DNA of 64,000 nucleotides, taken from contig NZ_CP019952.1 in NCBI RefSeq assembly GCF_002021815.1, forward strand, positions 3,689,001 to 3,753,000, written 5' to 3'. Of the stretch, positions 42,079 through 51,793 are shown piece by piece; position 1 is the stretch's first letter, and each line of letters starts with the position of its first letter. Source of the DNA: Pseudomonas parafulva. GTDB taxonomy: Bacteria; Pseudomonadota; Gammaproteobacteria; Pseudomonadales; Pseudomonadaceae. Made by a program: the position numbers and the translations under genes. Under the pieces are notes generated by a model, which was not told the DNA's origin, searched no databases, and was given only the letters and a program-made list of their open reading frames with translations.

Positions 42079-42795
42079 ATGCTAATCCAACGTCGCGGCG
42101 CTGCCCTTCTCTTGTCCTGCGGTCTGCTGGCCAGCCTGCCAGCGCTGGCCGCCGATGAACCGCGCTTCAACCAGGTGTCGCTGCGCGCCGAAGTGAGCAA
42201 GGAAGTGGCACGCGACCTGATGGTCGTGACCCTCTACAGCGAAGCGCAGAACACCGACCCGAGCAAGCTTGCCAAGCAGATCACCGAGACCATGAACAAG
42301 GCCGTGCAGCAGTCGCGCCAGGTCAAGGACGTCAAGATCAGCCAGGGCAGCCGCAACAGCTACCCGGTGTACGACACCAAGGGCCAGAAAATCACCGGCT
42401 GGCGCGAGCGTGCCGAGCTGCGGCTCGAAAGCGCGGACTTCCCGGCGCTTTCACAGCTCACCGCCGAGCTGCTGCAAGACCTGAAAATGGGCGGCATGGA
42501 CTTCTCCATCGCACCGGCTACCCGCAAGTCCAGCGAAGACGCACTGCTCAAGGAGGCCGTCGACGCGTTCAAGGCGCGCGCCCAGTTGGCCACCGAAGCC
42601 CTGGGCGGCAGCGGTTACAAGGTGGTCAGCCTCAACTTGAACAGCAGCGGCTACCCACGTCCTTACCTGCGCAGTGCGCCGATGGCAATGAAAGCCATGG
42701 CAGCAGACGAGGCTGCGCCCGCGCCGGACATCGAGGCGGGCACCAGCGAAGTGAGCATGAACGCCGATGGCTTGATCGAAGTTCAGATGCCCTGA
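42079..42795 (+). CDS. Periplasmic SIMPL-domain (DUF541) protein
   Basis: A 238-residue protein with a signal peptide (MLIQRRGAALLLSCGLLASL, cleavage near ALAA at about 24) and a SIMPL/DUF541 domain: FNQVSLRAEVSKEVARDLM, the TETMNKAVQQSRQVKDV helix and the YPVYDTKGQKITGWRER segment. Function of the family is unclear; members are periplasmic, sometimes oligomeric and stress-related. The ATG at 42079 follows AAGGAG. It diverges from roxS and ends at a strong terminator. Confidence 0.86.
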   Translation: MLIQRRGAALLLSCGLLASLPALAADEPRFNQVSLRAEVSKEVARDLMVVTLYSEAQNTDPSKLAKQITETMNKAVQQSRQVKDVKISQGSRNSYPVYDTKGQKITGWRERAELRLESADFPALSQLTAELLQDLKMGGMDFSIAPATRKSSEDALLKEAVDAFKARAQLATEALGGSGYKVVSLNLNSSGYPRPYLRSAPMAMKAMAADEAAPAPDIEAGTSEVSMNADGLIEVQMP

Positions 42796-42847
42796 CCGCA
42801 AGGTGGCAGGGGTTAGGTCCAAGGCCAGCCCCTGACCAGCAGCAGAT

Positions 42848-42886
42848 GCCCTGGCGCCTTCACTGGCCCGCCAGGGCTTTCTTCTT
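42848..42886 (+). terminator. Intrinsic terminator after the SIMPL gene
   Basis: GCCCTGGCG (42848-42856) pairs perfectly with CGCCAGGGC (42869-42877), followed by TTTCTTCTT. Good rho-independent terminator 53 bases after the stop codon. Confidence 0.8.
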
Positions 42887-43169
42887 CCCCTAACGGGTAG
42901 CCCGCATTTTAAGAGATTTCCTACACCCTCTTAAGCCTTTCCCGACATCTTCCTTTAATCAGCAATATTCTGCAAAAAGCCACCATTCTGCCCTCGCAAA
43001 CGTTTAACTCCGTCAAAAGTTACACCAATGCGACATTCATGTACTGTCGTGCCACATTTCAAGTCCCGACTAACCTTGTGCATATTGCATTGGGCCCACC
43101 CCTGCATAAGTATCCGCAGGTCGGCTCACGAGGCCGCCTCTTCTGAACAATGACAACAATGAGGCCAAC
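42887..43169. other. AT-rich control region of the dipeptide operon
   Basis: No gene is visible in the 283 bases between the SIMPL terminator and the first dpp gene. The tract is clearly more AT-rich than its surroundings. It holds CGACA-N9-TGTCG (43031-43049) and TGCA-TAT-TGCA (at about 43080-43090), which are candidate operators. I could not pick a confident -35/-10 pair. Confidence 0.45.
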
Positions 43170-44795
43170 ATGCTCAAACATGCAGTCATTCCGTTCCTGC
43201 TAGGCGCAGGTTTGCTCACCGGCGCCCCGTCGGCCTTCGCCGCTTCCAACCTGGTGTTCTGTTCAGAAGGCAGCCCGGCCGGTTTCGACCCGGGGCAATA
43301 CACCACCGGCACCGATTTCGACGCCTCTGCCGAAACGGTTTTCAACCGGTTGACTCAGTTCGAGCGAGGCGGCACCGCGGTCATTCCTGGGCTGGCAACG
43401 CGCTGGGAGGTGGCGGAGGATGGCAAGACCTACACCTTCCACCTGCGCGAAGGCGTGAAGTTCCACACCACCGATTACTTCAAGCCCACCCGCCCGTTCA
43501 ATGCAGACGACGTGCTATTCACGTTCAACCGCATGCTCGACAAGGACCATCCGTTCCGCAAGGCCTACCCCACCGAGTTCCCATACTTCACCGACATGGG
43601 CATGGACAAGAACATCGCCGGCGTCGAGAAACTGGACGACCATACGGTCAAGTTCACTCTCAACGACGTCGACGCCGCTTTCATCCAGAACCTGGCCATG
43701 AGCTTTGCGTCCATCCAGTCCGCCGAGTACGCCGACCAGTTGCTCAAGAATGGCAAGGCCGCCGACATCAACCAGAAGCCGATCGGCACCGGCCCGTTCG
43801 TGTTCAGCAAGTACCAGAAAGACGCGCAGATTCGCTTCAAGGGTAACAAGGACTACTGGAAACCCGAGGACGTGAAGATCGACAACCTGATCTTCGCCAT
43901 CACCACCGATGCTTCGGTGCGCATGCAGAAACTCAAGAAGAACGAGTGCCAGGTCACGCTGTTCCCGCGCCCGGCCGATATCGCCCCGCTCAAGCAGGAC
44001 CCCAAACTGCAGATGCCCCAGCAGGCGGGCTTCAACCTGGGCTACATCGCCTACAACGTGATGGACCAGGTCAAGGGCAGCAACCAGCCCAACCCCATGG
44101 CCCAGCTCAAGGTGCGCCAGGCGCTGGACATGGCCGTGGACAAGCAGAAAATCATCGAGTCGGTGTACCAGGGGGCAGGCCAGCTGGCGGTCAATGCCAT
44201 GCCGCCGACCCAGTGGTCGTATGACAGCAGCATCAAGGACGCTCCCTACGACCCCGACAAGGCCCGCCAATTGCTCAAGGAAGCCGGCATCAAGGACGGC
44301 ACCGAAATCACTCTTTGGGCCATGCCGGTCCAGCGCCCGTACAACCCCAACGCCAAGCTGATGGCCGAGATGCTCCAGGCAGACTGGGCCAAGGTCGGTA
44401 TCAAGGCCAAGATCGTCAGCTATGAATGGGGCGAGTACATCAAGCGCTCCAAGGCGGGCGAACAGGGCGCCATGCTCATTGGCTGGAGCGGGGACAATGG
44501 CGACCCTGACAACTGGCTGGGTACGTTGTACGGCTGCGACGCCATCGACGGCAACAACTTCTCCAAGTGGTGCTACAAGCCCTACGATGACTTGATCAAG
44601 CAGGCCAAGGCCACCTCCGACCAGGCCAAGCGCACCGAGCTTTATCAGAAAGCCCAGCACATCCTCAAGGAACAGGTGCCGATTACCCCGATTGCCCACT
44701 CCACCGTCTACCAGCCCATGAGCGCCAAGGTGAAGGACTTCAAGATCAGTCCATTTGCCCTGAACGCGTTCTACGGCGTCAGCGTGGACAAATAG
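43170..44795 (+). CDS. dppA: Dipeptide ABC transporter substrate-binding protein (DppA paralogue 1)
   Basis: Periplasmic SBP family 5 protein of 541 residues. A signal peptide ends near SAFAA (about 25), followed by NLVFCSEGSPAGFDPGQYTT, the start typical of DppA; cysteines in FCSEGS, NECQV, GCDAIDG and KWCYK are conserved with its paralogue. It delivers di- or tripeptides to DppBCDF. It is the first of three binding proteins ahead of one permease set and very similar throughout to the next gene, suggesting tandem duplication. Confidence 0.93.
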   Translation: MLKHAVIPFLLGAGLLTGAPSAFAASNLVFCSEGSPAGFDPGQYTTGTDFDASAETVFNRLTQFERGGTAVIPGLATRWEVAEDGKTYTFHLREGVKFHTTDYFKPTRPFNADDVLFTFNRMLDKDHPFRKAYPTEFPYFTDMGMDKNIAGVEKLDDHTVKFTLNDVDAAFIQNLAMSFASIQSAEYADQLLKNGKAADINQKPIGTGPFVFSKYQKDAQIRFKGNKDYWKPEDVKIDNLIFAITTDASVRMQKLKKNECQVTLFPRPADIAPLKQDPKLQMPQQAGFNLGYIAYNVMDQVKGSNQPNPMAQLKVRQALDMAVDKQKIIESVYQGAGQLAVNAMPPTQWSYDSSIKDAPYDPDKARQLLKEAGIKDGTEITLWAMPVQRPYNPNAKLMAEMLQADWAKVGIKAKIVSYEWGEYIKRSKAGEQGAMLIGWSGDNGDPDNWLGTLYGCDAIDGNNFSKWCYKPYDDLIKQAKATSDQAKRTELYQKAQHILKEQVPITPIAHSTVYQPMSAKVKDFKISPFALNAFYGVSVDK

Positions 44796-44805
44796 CCTGA
44801 GGGCT

Positions 44806-44824
44806 GCGCCCGCCTGACGGGCGC
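44806..44824 (+). terminator. Hairpin after dppA paralogue 1
   Basis: GCGCCCG (44806-44812), loop CCTGA and CGGGCGC (44818-44824), perfect 7-bp stem 11 bases after the stop, without a T run. More likely an mRNA-stabilising or partial attenuating hairpin than a full terminator. Confidence 0.45.
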
Positions 44825-44933
44825 CTGACCCACCCAATCCATACCCCGTCGTCCCGCTGCCAAGCGTGCGGGACAGGCGAACTGTTGCCGCGATTCGTGC
44901 CCGGAGCCGGCCCCGCACCCAAAAGGACTTAGC

Positions 44934-46526
44934 ATGCGCCACCTGACCCGACTTTCTACACTGCTCGCCCTGGCCCTCGTCGGCCAGACGCCAGCGGTGA
45001 TGGCCAACAACCTGGTGTTCTGCTCCGAAGGCAGCCCGGCCGGTTTCGATACGGCCCAATACACCACCGCCACCGACAATGACGCCGCCCAGCCGATCTA
45101 CAACCGCCTGGTGGAGTTCGAACGCGGCGGCACGGCGGTACATCCTGCCCTGGCCACCCGCTGGGAAGTCAGCGAGAACGGCCTGCGCTACACCTTTCAC
45201 CTGCGCGAAGGCGTGAGCTTTCACAGCAACAAGGCCTTCATCCCCAGCCGGCCCTTCAACGCAGACGACGTGCTGTTCACCTTCAACCGCATGCTCGACA
45301 GGCAGCACCCGTTTCGCACGGCCTACCCCACCGAGTTCCCCTACTTCGTCAGCATGGGCCTGGACAAGAACATCGCAGGCGTCGAAAAGACCGACCCATA
45401 CACCGTGGTGTTCACGCTGCACACGGTAGATGCCGCGTTCATCCAGAACCTGGCCATGAGCTTTGCATCGATCCTGTCCGCCGAATACGCCGAGCAACTG
45501 CTCAAGACCGGGCGGCCCAGCGACATCAACCAGCAACCGATAGGCACCGGCCCGTTCGTGTTCCAGCGTTACCAGAAGGACTCGCAGATCCGCTACAAGG
45601 CCAACCGTGCCTACTGGGCGCCCGAGCAGGTGAAGCTCGACAACCTGGTGTTCTCGATCAATGTCGACCCGTCGGTGCGCATCCAGAAACTGCGCCGCAA
45701 CGAGTGCCAGGTCACCCTGCATCCGCGGCCGGCCGACCTGCCAGGGCTCAAGCAGGACCCCAAAGTGCAGGTCTTGCAGCAAGCAGGGTTCAACCTGGGC
45801 TATATCGCCTACAACACCCAGCACCCGCCATTCGACCGGCTTGAGGTACGCCAGGCCATGGACATGGCGGTCAACAAGCAAGCCATCCTGCAGGCGGTGT
45901 ACCAGCAAGCCGGGCAACGGGCGGTTAATGCGATGCCGCCCACACAGTGGTCCTACGACAACAGCATCACCGATGCACCCCGTGACCCGGACAAAGCCCG
46001 CCAGCTGCTCGAGCAGGCCGGGGTCAAGCCTGGCACCGAAATCACCCTGTGGGCCATGCCGGTGCAACGCCCCTACAACCCTAACGCCAAGCTGATGGCC
46101 GAAATGCTCCAAGCCGATTGGAGCAAGCTGGGCTTTAAAGTGCGCATCGTCAGCTACGAATGGGGCGAATACATCAAGCGCCTCAAGAGCGGTGAGCACG
46201 ATGTGGCGCTGATCGGTTGGACAGGTGACAACGGCGACCCCGACAACTGGCTGGGCACGCTGTACAGCTGCGATGCCATTGGCAGCAACAACTACTCGCA
46301 ATGGTGCGACCCGCAGTACGACAGCCTGGTCAAGCAAGCCAAGCAGGTCACCGACCAGGCCCAGCGCACCGCGCTCTATCAGCAAGCCCAGCAGCGGCTC
46401 AAGCAGCAGGTGCCGATCACGCCAGTGGCCCACTCAACTGTCAATCAGCCCCTGAGCACCCAAGTGTCCGGGTTCAAGGTCAGCCCGTTCGGACGCAACG
46501 ATTTTTCCGGCGTCAGCGTCGATTAG
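44934..46526 (+). CDS. dppA: Dipeptide ABC transporter substrate-binding protein (DppA paralogue 2)
   Basis: SBP family 5 protein of 530 residues with a signal peptide cleaved near AVMA (about 24). Long stretches, such as the TAYPTEFPYF region and the ITLWAMPVQRPYNPNAKLMA region, are the same or nearly so as in the gene upstream, so this is a close paralogue. Differences concentrate in the first third and in the NPMAQLK-type loop, which is QHPPFDRLE here. In P. aeruginosa several such DppA proteins share DppBCDF with different peptide preferences. Confidence 0.92.
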   Translation: MRHLTRLSTLLALALVGQTPAVMANNLVFCSEGSPAGFDTAQYTTATDNDAAQPIYNRLVEFERGGTAVHPALATRWEVSENGLRYTFHLREGVSFHSNKAFIPSRPFNADDVLFTFNRMLDRQHPFRTAYPTEFPYFVSMGLDKNIAGVEKTDPYTVVFTLHTVDAAFIQNLAMSFASILSAEYAEQLLKTGRPSDINQQPIGTGPFVFQRYQKDSQIRYKANRAYWAPEQVKLDNLVFSINVDPSVRIQKLRRNECQVTLHPRPADLPGLKQDPKVQVLQQAGFNLGYIAYNTQHPPFDRLEVRQAMDMAVNKQAILQAVYQQAGQRAVNAMPPTQWSYDNSITDAPRDPDKARQLLEQAGVKPGTEITLWAMPVQRPYNPNAKLMAEMLQADWSKLGFKVRIVSYEWGEYIKRLKSGEHDVALIGWTGDNGDPDNWLGTLYSCDAIGSNNYSQWCDPQYDSLVKQAKQVTDQAQRTALYQQAQQRLKQQVPITPVAHSTVNQPLSTQVSGFKVSPFGRNDFSGVSVD

Positions 46527-46687
46527 CACCGCCGGACAGGCGTGGCGCGCAGGTGGGGAGACCCGCGCGCCATGCATGACCATCGTCCGCTTCAACCTCG
46601 GTGATCCCGGGGCGCTCCAGGCAACACGGCAACACCCACCCGGCCCACAAGGCCGGCAATAACTAGAAATGAAAAGGAGCTTCTATC

Positions 46688-48067
46688 GTGAGACTGTTCA
46701 ATTCGAGCGCGCTGGCGTTAGCCATAGGCGTGGCAACCTCCACCGCCCACGCCGACCCACAGAGCCAAGCCTACCTGCCGCTCACCGTCGCAGCCCAAAG
46801 CGCCCAGGCGCAGGCCAAGGGTTTCGTCGATGGCCAGAGCTTGAGCGGGACGACGCGCAACTGGTACGCCCGCGAACGCGCCACGCGCGCACCGCTATGG
46901 CGCTACTACAAGAGCGACGGTACCCGTCACCCCACCCACACGCGTGAAAACTGGGTGCAGGGCACCATCCTCAATTACACCTCGGGCTTTACCCAGGGCA
47001 CGGTGGGCTTTGCCGTGGAGGCAGCCGGCTACAATGCCATCGCCCTGCAGCAGGATCGCGAAGCGATTGCAGGGCCCAACAACCGTACCCTGACCCACAG
47101 CGACGGCGATGCCATCGGCCAGTGGAGCAAACTGGGGTTGGGTAACGTCAAGGCGCGTATATCCAATACCACCCTGACCCTCGGTCGTCAGGCCGTCGAT
47201 ACCCCGATGATCGCTTTCATCGGCAACCGCGCCCTGCCCTCCAGTTTCCAGGGCGCGTTCCTGCACAGCGCTGAATTCGACAACCTGACGTTCGACCTGG
47301 GTACCTTCGACCGGGTATCGCCACGTACCGAGCAGAGCCTGAGCAAGTTCCGCAGCGAATACGGGGCGGCCGGGGTGGAAACCGACCGCGCCAGCACGGT
47401 CGGTATCAACTACCAGCCCCTCAAGAGCCTGACCACCAGCCTGTACGCCACCAAGGTCGAAGATTTCTGGAACCAGTACTATTTCGGCGCCAATCACCTG
47501 TTCGGCGACAGCGCCGTGCTCAGCCTGTCCACGGGTCTTAACTACTACAAGACGGTGGACGCCGGCAGCCGCAAGATGGGCGACATCGACAACGACACCT
47601 ACAGCCTGTCGCTGGGCCTGACCCATCAGGCCCACACCCTTACCGCCGCCTGGCAGCAGGTCAATGGCAACGAGTATTTCGACTACCTCCACGAAACCAA
47701 CGGCATCTACCTGGCCAACTCGCTGCTGTCGGACTTCAACGGCCCGAACGAGAAATCGCTGCAGCTATCCTATGTGCTCAACATGGCCTACTACGGCGTG
47801 CCAGGGCTGAAATTCAACCTGTACAACGCGCGTGGCTGGGGCATCGACGGCACCCATTACCGAGGCAGCGCCTACGACGTCCAAGGCCTCGATGGCGAGA
47901 CCCATTACGAGTGGGGCATCGGCACCAGCTACGCGGTACAGAGCGGACCGCTCAAGGACACCAGCATCCGCGCTACCTACACCACGCACCGCGCAAGCAA
48001 GGCACAGGGCGATGGCAGCCTGAACGAATTCAGGCTCGTGACCACCATTCCGTTCAACATCCTCTGA
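46688..48067 (+). CDS. opdP: OprD-family outer-membrane porin (OpdP-like)
   Basis: OprD-family 18-stranded channel of 459 residues. GTG start with AAAAGGAG 8 bases upstream; signal peptide ends at AHA (about 23). Family segments include TRNWYARERA, VGFAVEAAGYNAI and the terminal FRLVTTIPFNIL. OpdP in P. aeruginosa takes up Gly-Glu-type dipeptides and is encoded at the same place among the dppA genes, so it should admit peptides to the periplasm for the binding proteins on either side. Confidence 0.9.
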   Translation: MRLFNSSALALAIGVATSTAHADPQSQAYLPLTVAAQSAQAQAKGFVDGQSLSGTTRNWYARERATRAPLWRYYKSDGTRHPTHTRENWVQGTILNYTSGFTQGTVGFAVEAAGYNAIALQQDREAIAGPNNRTLTHSDGDAIGQWSKLGLGNVKARISNTTLTLGRQAVDTPMIAFIGNRALPSSFQGAFLHSAEFDNLTFDLGTFDRVSPRTEQSLSKFRSEYGAAGVETDRASTVGINYQPLKSLTTSLYATKVEDFWNQYYFGANHLFGDSAVLSLSTGLNYYKTVDAGSRKMGDIDNDTYSLSLGLTHQAHTLTAAWQQVNGNEYFDYLHETNGIYLANSLLSDFNGPNEKSLQLSYVLNMAYYGVPGLKFNLYNARGWGIDGTHYRGSAYDVQGLDGETHYEWGIGTSYAVQSGPLKDTSIRATYTTHRASKAQGDGSLNEFRLVTTIPFNIL

Positions 48068-48073
48068 CCGGCC

Positions 48074-48101
48074 GCCCGGCCCGCTTGCCAGCGGGTCGGG
48101 C
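48074..48101 (+). terminator. Hairpin between opdP and dppA paralogue 3
   Basis: A 12-bp stem (48074-48085 with 48090-48101, one G-U pair) and a TGCC loop, 6 bases after the opdP stop. No T run. Probably a stability or attenuation element within the operon. Confidence 0.5.
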
Positions 48102-48136
48102 GTCAGGCTGGAGCACAACGCAGGGAGAATTGATCC

Positions 48137-49747
48137 ATGCAAGCTGTGACCAAGAAGACATCGGCATTGCGCCTGTTGCTGGCAACGCTGATCCTGGGCA
48201 GTACGTCTCAGCTGGCCGCCAAGCCGCTGGTGGTGTGCACCGAGGCCAGCCCCGAAGGGTTCGACGTGGTGCAATACACCACGGCGGTGACGTTCGACGC
48301 TGCAGCTGAAACCCTCTTCAACCGCCTGGTGGACTTCAAGCCCGGCACCACGGATGTACAACCAGCCCTGGCCGAGCGCTGGGACATTTCTGCCGACGGC
48401 CTGACCTATACCTTCCACCTTCGCCGTGGGGTCAAGTTCCACACCACCGACTATTTCAAGCCCAGCCGCGATCTGAACGCCGACGATGTGCTTTGGAGCT
48501 TGCGCCGCCAGCTTGACCCGAACCACCCCTGGCACGACAAGACCAGCATCGGCTACCCCTACTTCGAGAGCATGGCCTTCAAATCGTTGCTCAAGTCGGT
48601 GGACAAGACCGACGACTACACCGTGGTGATCACCCTGACCCGGCCCGAGGCGCCTTTCCTGCGCGACATGGCCATGGGCTTCACATCCATCTATTCCGCC
48701 GAGTACGGCGATCAGTTGTTGGCAGCCGGCAAAACGGCAGAGCTCAACAGCAAGCCAATCGGCACCGGGCCGTTCATTTTCCAGCGCTACAACAAAGATG
48801 CCCAGGTGCGCTTCAAGCCCAACCCGGACTACTTCCGTGGCAAGCCGCCCGCCGATGCCCTGGTTTTCGCCATCGCCACCGACAGTAACGTGCGCCTGCA
48901 GAAGTTGCGCGCCAACGAGTGCCAGGTTGCGCTGTATCCCAAACCGGACGATGTGCCGTCGATCATGGCGGATCCGCGCCTGAAGGTCGCGCAGACCGAA
49001 GCGCTGGTGACCGGCTACATTGCCATGAACACCCAGCATCCGTACCTGAGTGATGTACGCGTGCGCAAGGCGATCAACATGGCATTCGACCGCCAGACCC
49101 ACGTCGACCAGCTGTTCGGCAAAGGCAATGCGCTGGTCGGCATCAACCCGTATCCCCCTTCGATGATCGGCTACAACACCGCCAACCAGAACCCGCCACG
49201 CGATCTGGACCAGGCGCGTGCGCTGCTTAAACAAGCCGGTGTACCCCAGGGCACGGTCATCACCCTGTTCACCCGCAATGGCGGCGGCCCGACCAACCCA
49301 AATCCGCGACTGTCCGCCGAGATGCTTCAGTCCGACCTGGCGCAGATCGGCCTTAAGCTGGATATCCGTGTCATGGAATGGGCCGAAATGCTGCGCCGTG
49401 CCAAGAAAGGCGAGGCGGACCTGGTGTCCAGTGGCTGGGCCGGCGACAACGGCGACCCGGACAACTTCCTCACCCCCTTGCTTAGCTGCGAGGCGGCCAG
49501 CAATGGCGAGAACTATGCACGCTGGTGCAACTCGAAATTCCAGGCACTGATCACCCGCGCCCGCGAGGTGAGCGACAACGACGAGCGTGCCAGGCTCTAT
49601 AGCGAGGCATTGACGGTGTACGATGAGGACCAGCCCTGGATCAGCATGGCCCACCCCAAGGTGTTCACGGCCATGCGTGACAACGTGGAGGGCTACGTGA
49701 TCAGCCCCCTGACCAGCAACAACTTCGCTACCACCCGAGTGAAGTAG
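48137..49747 (+). CDS. dppA: Dipeptide ABC transporter substrate-binding protein (DppA paralogue 3)
   Basis: SBP family 5 protein of 536 residues with a signal peptide ending near LAAK (about 30). It keeps the DppA fold and cysteine pattern (VCTEAS, NECQV, SCEAAS, RWCNS) but is clearly more distant from the first two paralogues, for example GRCxDKA-type loops replaced by LDPNHPWHDKTSIGYPYFES. It sits directly before dppB, the position of dppA4 in P. aeruginosa. Confidence 0.92.
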   Translation: MQAVTKKTSALRLLLATLILGSTSQLAAKPLVVCTEASPEGFDVVQYTTAVTFDAAAETLFNRLVDFKPGTTDVQPALAERWDISADGLTYTFHLRRGVKFHTTDYFKPSRDLNADDVLWSLRRQLDPNHPWHDKTSIGYPYFESMAFKSLLKSVDKTDDYTVVITLTRPEAPFLRDMAMGFTSIYSAEYGDQLLAAGKTAELNSKPIGTGPFIFQRYNKDAQVRFKPNPDYFRGKPPADALVFAIATDSNVRLQKLRANECQVALYPKPDDVPSIMADPRLKVAQTEALVTGYIAMNTQHPYLSDVRVRKAINMAFDRQTHVDQLFGKGNALVGINPYPPSMIGYNTANQNPPRDLDQARALLKQAGVPQGTVITLFTRNGGGPTNPNPRLSAEMLQSDLAQIGLKLDIRVMEWAEMLRRAKKGEADLVSSGWAGDNGDPDNFLTPLLSCEAASNGENYARWCNSKFQALITRAREVSDNDERARLYSEALTVYDEDQPWISMAHPKVFTAMRDNVEGYVISPLTSNNFATTRVK

Positions 49748-49758
49748 AACAACAACGA

Positions 49759-49785
49759 CCGCCGTTGCCCTGTGGGCAATGGCGG
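49759..49785 (+). terminator. Hairpin between dppA paralogue 3 and dppB
   Basis: A 12-bp stem (49759-49770 with 49774-49785, one G-U pair) and loop TGT, 11 bases after the stop. No T run. It could protect the upstream SBP mRNA and lower expression of the permease genes, as seen between binding-protein and permease genes in other ABC operons. Confidence 0.55.
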
Positions 49786-49835
49786 CTCTGCCGTGGCAGG
49801 TACCTGCCATGCGGCCTGATGAGGTAACTGCGACC

Positions 49836-50846
49836 ATGTTGAGTTTTATTGCCCGGCGCCTCGGCCTGTTGATCCCGACCTTTTTCGGCATCACCTTGCT
49901 GACCTTCGCGCTGATACGCCTGATCCCCGGTGACCCGGTGGAAGTGATGATGGGCGAACGCAGGGTCGACCCGCAAATGCATGCCGAGGCCATGGAACGG
50001 CTAGGCCTGAACAAACCGTTGCCAGCCCAGTACCTGGACTACATCGGCAAGCTGGCCCAGGGCGACCTGGGCGAGTCGCTGCGCACGCGCGAGAGCGTAT
50101 GGAGCGAGTTCACGACCTTGTTCCCGGCCACCCTGGAACTGGCCATGGCCGCCTTGCTGTTCGCCGGCGTGGTCGGCTTGCTGGCCGGGGTGATCGCCGC
50201 GCTCAAGCGCGGCTCGCTGTTCGACCATGGGGTGATGGGGATTTCGCTGGCCGGCTACTCGATGCCGATCTTCTGGTGGGGCCTGATCCTGATCATGTTC
50301 TTCTCGGTGAGCCTGGGCTGGACTCCGGTATCCGGGCGCATCGACCTGCTCTATGACATCGAACCCAAGACCGGCTTCATGCTCATCGACACCCTGCTCA
50401 GCGATGAAGAAGGCTCGTTCAAGGATGCGGTGATGCACCTGATTCTGCCGGCCATCGTCCTTGGTACCATCCCGCTGGCCGTGATCGCACGCATGACGCG
50501 CTCCTCCATGCTCGAAGTGCTGCGCGAGGACTACATCCGCACGGCGCGCGCCAAAGGGCTTTCCCCGGCCCGGGTCGTGTTCATGCACGGCTTGCGCAAC
50601 GCCCTGATTCCCGTCTTGACCGTGTTCGGCCTGCAGGTCGGCACCTTGCTGGCCGGTGCAGTGTTGACCGAAACCATCTTCTCCTGGCCGGGCATCGGCA
50701 AATGGCTGATCGAAGCCATCGGTGCCCGTGACTACCCCGTGGTCCAGAACGGCATTCTGTTGATTGCCTGCCTGGTGATCCTGGTCAACTTCGTCGTGGA
50801 CATTCTCTACGGCTTGGCCAACCCACGCATCCGTCATCAGCGCTGA
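49836..50846 (+). CDS. dppB: Dipeptide ABC transporter permease DppB
   Basis: Inner-membrane permease of 336 residues with about six spans. The ATG at 49836 gives MLSFIARRLGLLIPTFFGIT; earlier in-frame codons lie within the intergenic hairpin region. The EAA-type coupling loop is visible in EDYIRTARAKGLSPARVVFMHGLRNAL. It pairs with DppC. Confidence 0.95.
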   Translation: MLSFIARRLGLLIPTFFGITLLTFALIRLIPGDPVEVMMGERRVDPQMHAEAMERLGLNKPLPAQYLDYIGKLAQGDLGESLRTRESVWSEFTTLFPATLELAMAALLFAGVVGLLAGVIAALKRGSLFDHGVMGISLAGYSMPIFWWGLILIMFFSVSLGWTPVSGRIDLLYDIEPKTGFMLIDTLLSDEEGSFKDAVMHLILPAIVLGTIPLAVIARMTRSSMLEVLREDYIRTARAKGLSPARVVFMHGLRNALIPVLTVFGLQVGTLLAGAVLTETIFSWPGIGKWLIEAIGARDYPVVQNGILLIACLVILVNFVVDILYGLANPRIRHQR

Positions 50847-50855
50847 GGCCCCGTC

Positions 50856-51782
50856 ATGACCAACCCGACTGCAAAAAACCTGTCCCCGGTCAGCCCGGTG
50901 GACCAGAGCCTTCTCTATCCCTCGCCCTACAAGGAATTCTGGCAGGCATTCGCGCGCAACAAGGGCGCGGTGATGGGCCTGGCGTTCATGTGCGTGGTGG
51001 TGTTCTGCGCGCTGTTTGCGCCCTGGGTCGCACCCCACGCCCCCAGCGAGCAGTACCGCGATTTTCTACTGACTCCCCCGGTGTGGCTGGAGGGCGGCAC
51101 CTGGCAGTTCATCCTGGGCACCGATGAGCTTGGCCGCGACCTGCTCTCGCGCTTGATCCAGGGGGCGCGCCTGTCCTTGCTGATCGGCTTGTCATCGGTG
51201 GTGATATCGCTGATCCCCGGCATTCTGCTCGGGTTGCTGGCAGGCTTCTTCCCGCACTTCGTCGGCCCTTCGATCATGCGCCTGATGGACGTGATGCTGG
51301 CCCTGCCCTCGCTGCTACTGGCCGTCGCCATCGTCGCCATCCTCGGCCCTGGCCTGATCAACACCGTGATCGCCATTGCCATCGTCTCGCTGCCCTCGTA
51401 CGTGCGCCTGACCCGCGCCGCCGTGATGGGCGAGCTTAACCGCGACTACGTCACCGCCGCCCGGCTGGCAGGTGCTGGGCTGTGGCGCCTGATGTTCGTG
51501 ACCGTGCTGCCCAACTGCATGGCGCCGCTGATCGTGCAGGCCACCTTGAGCTTTTCCTCGGCCATTCTCGATGCCGCCGCCCTGGGCTTCCTGGGCCTTG
51601 GCGTGCAACCCCCGACGCCGGAGTGGGGCACCATGCTGGCCTCGGCCAGGGATTACATCGAGCGCGCCTGGTGGGTGGTGAGCCTGCCGGGCCTGACCAT
51701 CCTGCTCAGCGTACTGGCGATCAACCTGATGGGTGATGGCCTGCGCGATGCGCTCGACCCCAAACTCAAGAACGCCGCCTGA
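50856..51782 (+). CDS. dppC: Dipeptide ABC transporter permease DppC
   Basis: Permease of 308 residues with an N-terminal cytoplasmic segment ([19 protein letters not shown]) and about six spans. The coupling loop appears as [20 protein letters not shown]. The C-terminal [18 protein letters not shown] is typical of DppC/OppC. It is 9 bases after dppB and 11 before dppD. Confidence 0.95.
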   Translation: MTNPTAKNLSPVSPVDQSLLYPSPYKEFWQAFARNKGAVMGLAFMCVVVFCALFAPWVAPHAPSEQYRDFLLTPPVWLEGGTWQFILGTDELGRDLLSRLIQGARLSLLIGLSSVVISLIPGILLGLLAGFFPHFVGPSIMRLMDVMLALPSLLLAVAIVAILGPGLINTVIAIAIVSLPSYVRLTRAAVMGELNRDYVTAARLAGAGLWRLMFVTVLPNCMAPLIVQATLSFSSAILDAAALGFLGLGVQPPTPEWGTMLASARDYIERAWWVVSLPGLTILLSVLAINLMGDGLRDALDPKLKNAA

Positions 51783-51793
51783 GGAGCACAGCC

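Noticed and set aside
43515..46433. A 972-codon open frame on the minus strand across both DppA paralogues
   Set aside because: It lies antisense to two clear SBP genes, shows repetitive His/Gly/Leu-rich composition typical of reverse-complement GC-rich coding, and repeats because the two genes are duplicates.
47765..50014. A 749-codon open frame on the minus strand over opdP, dppA paralogue 3 and dppB
   Set aside because: Antisense shadow of well-supported genes; no domain, no ribosome-binding site.
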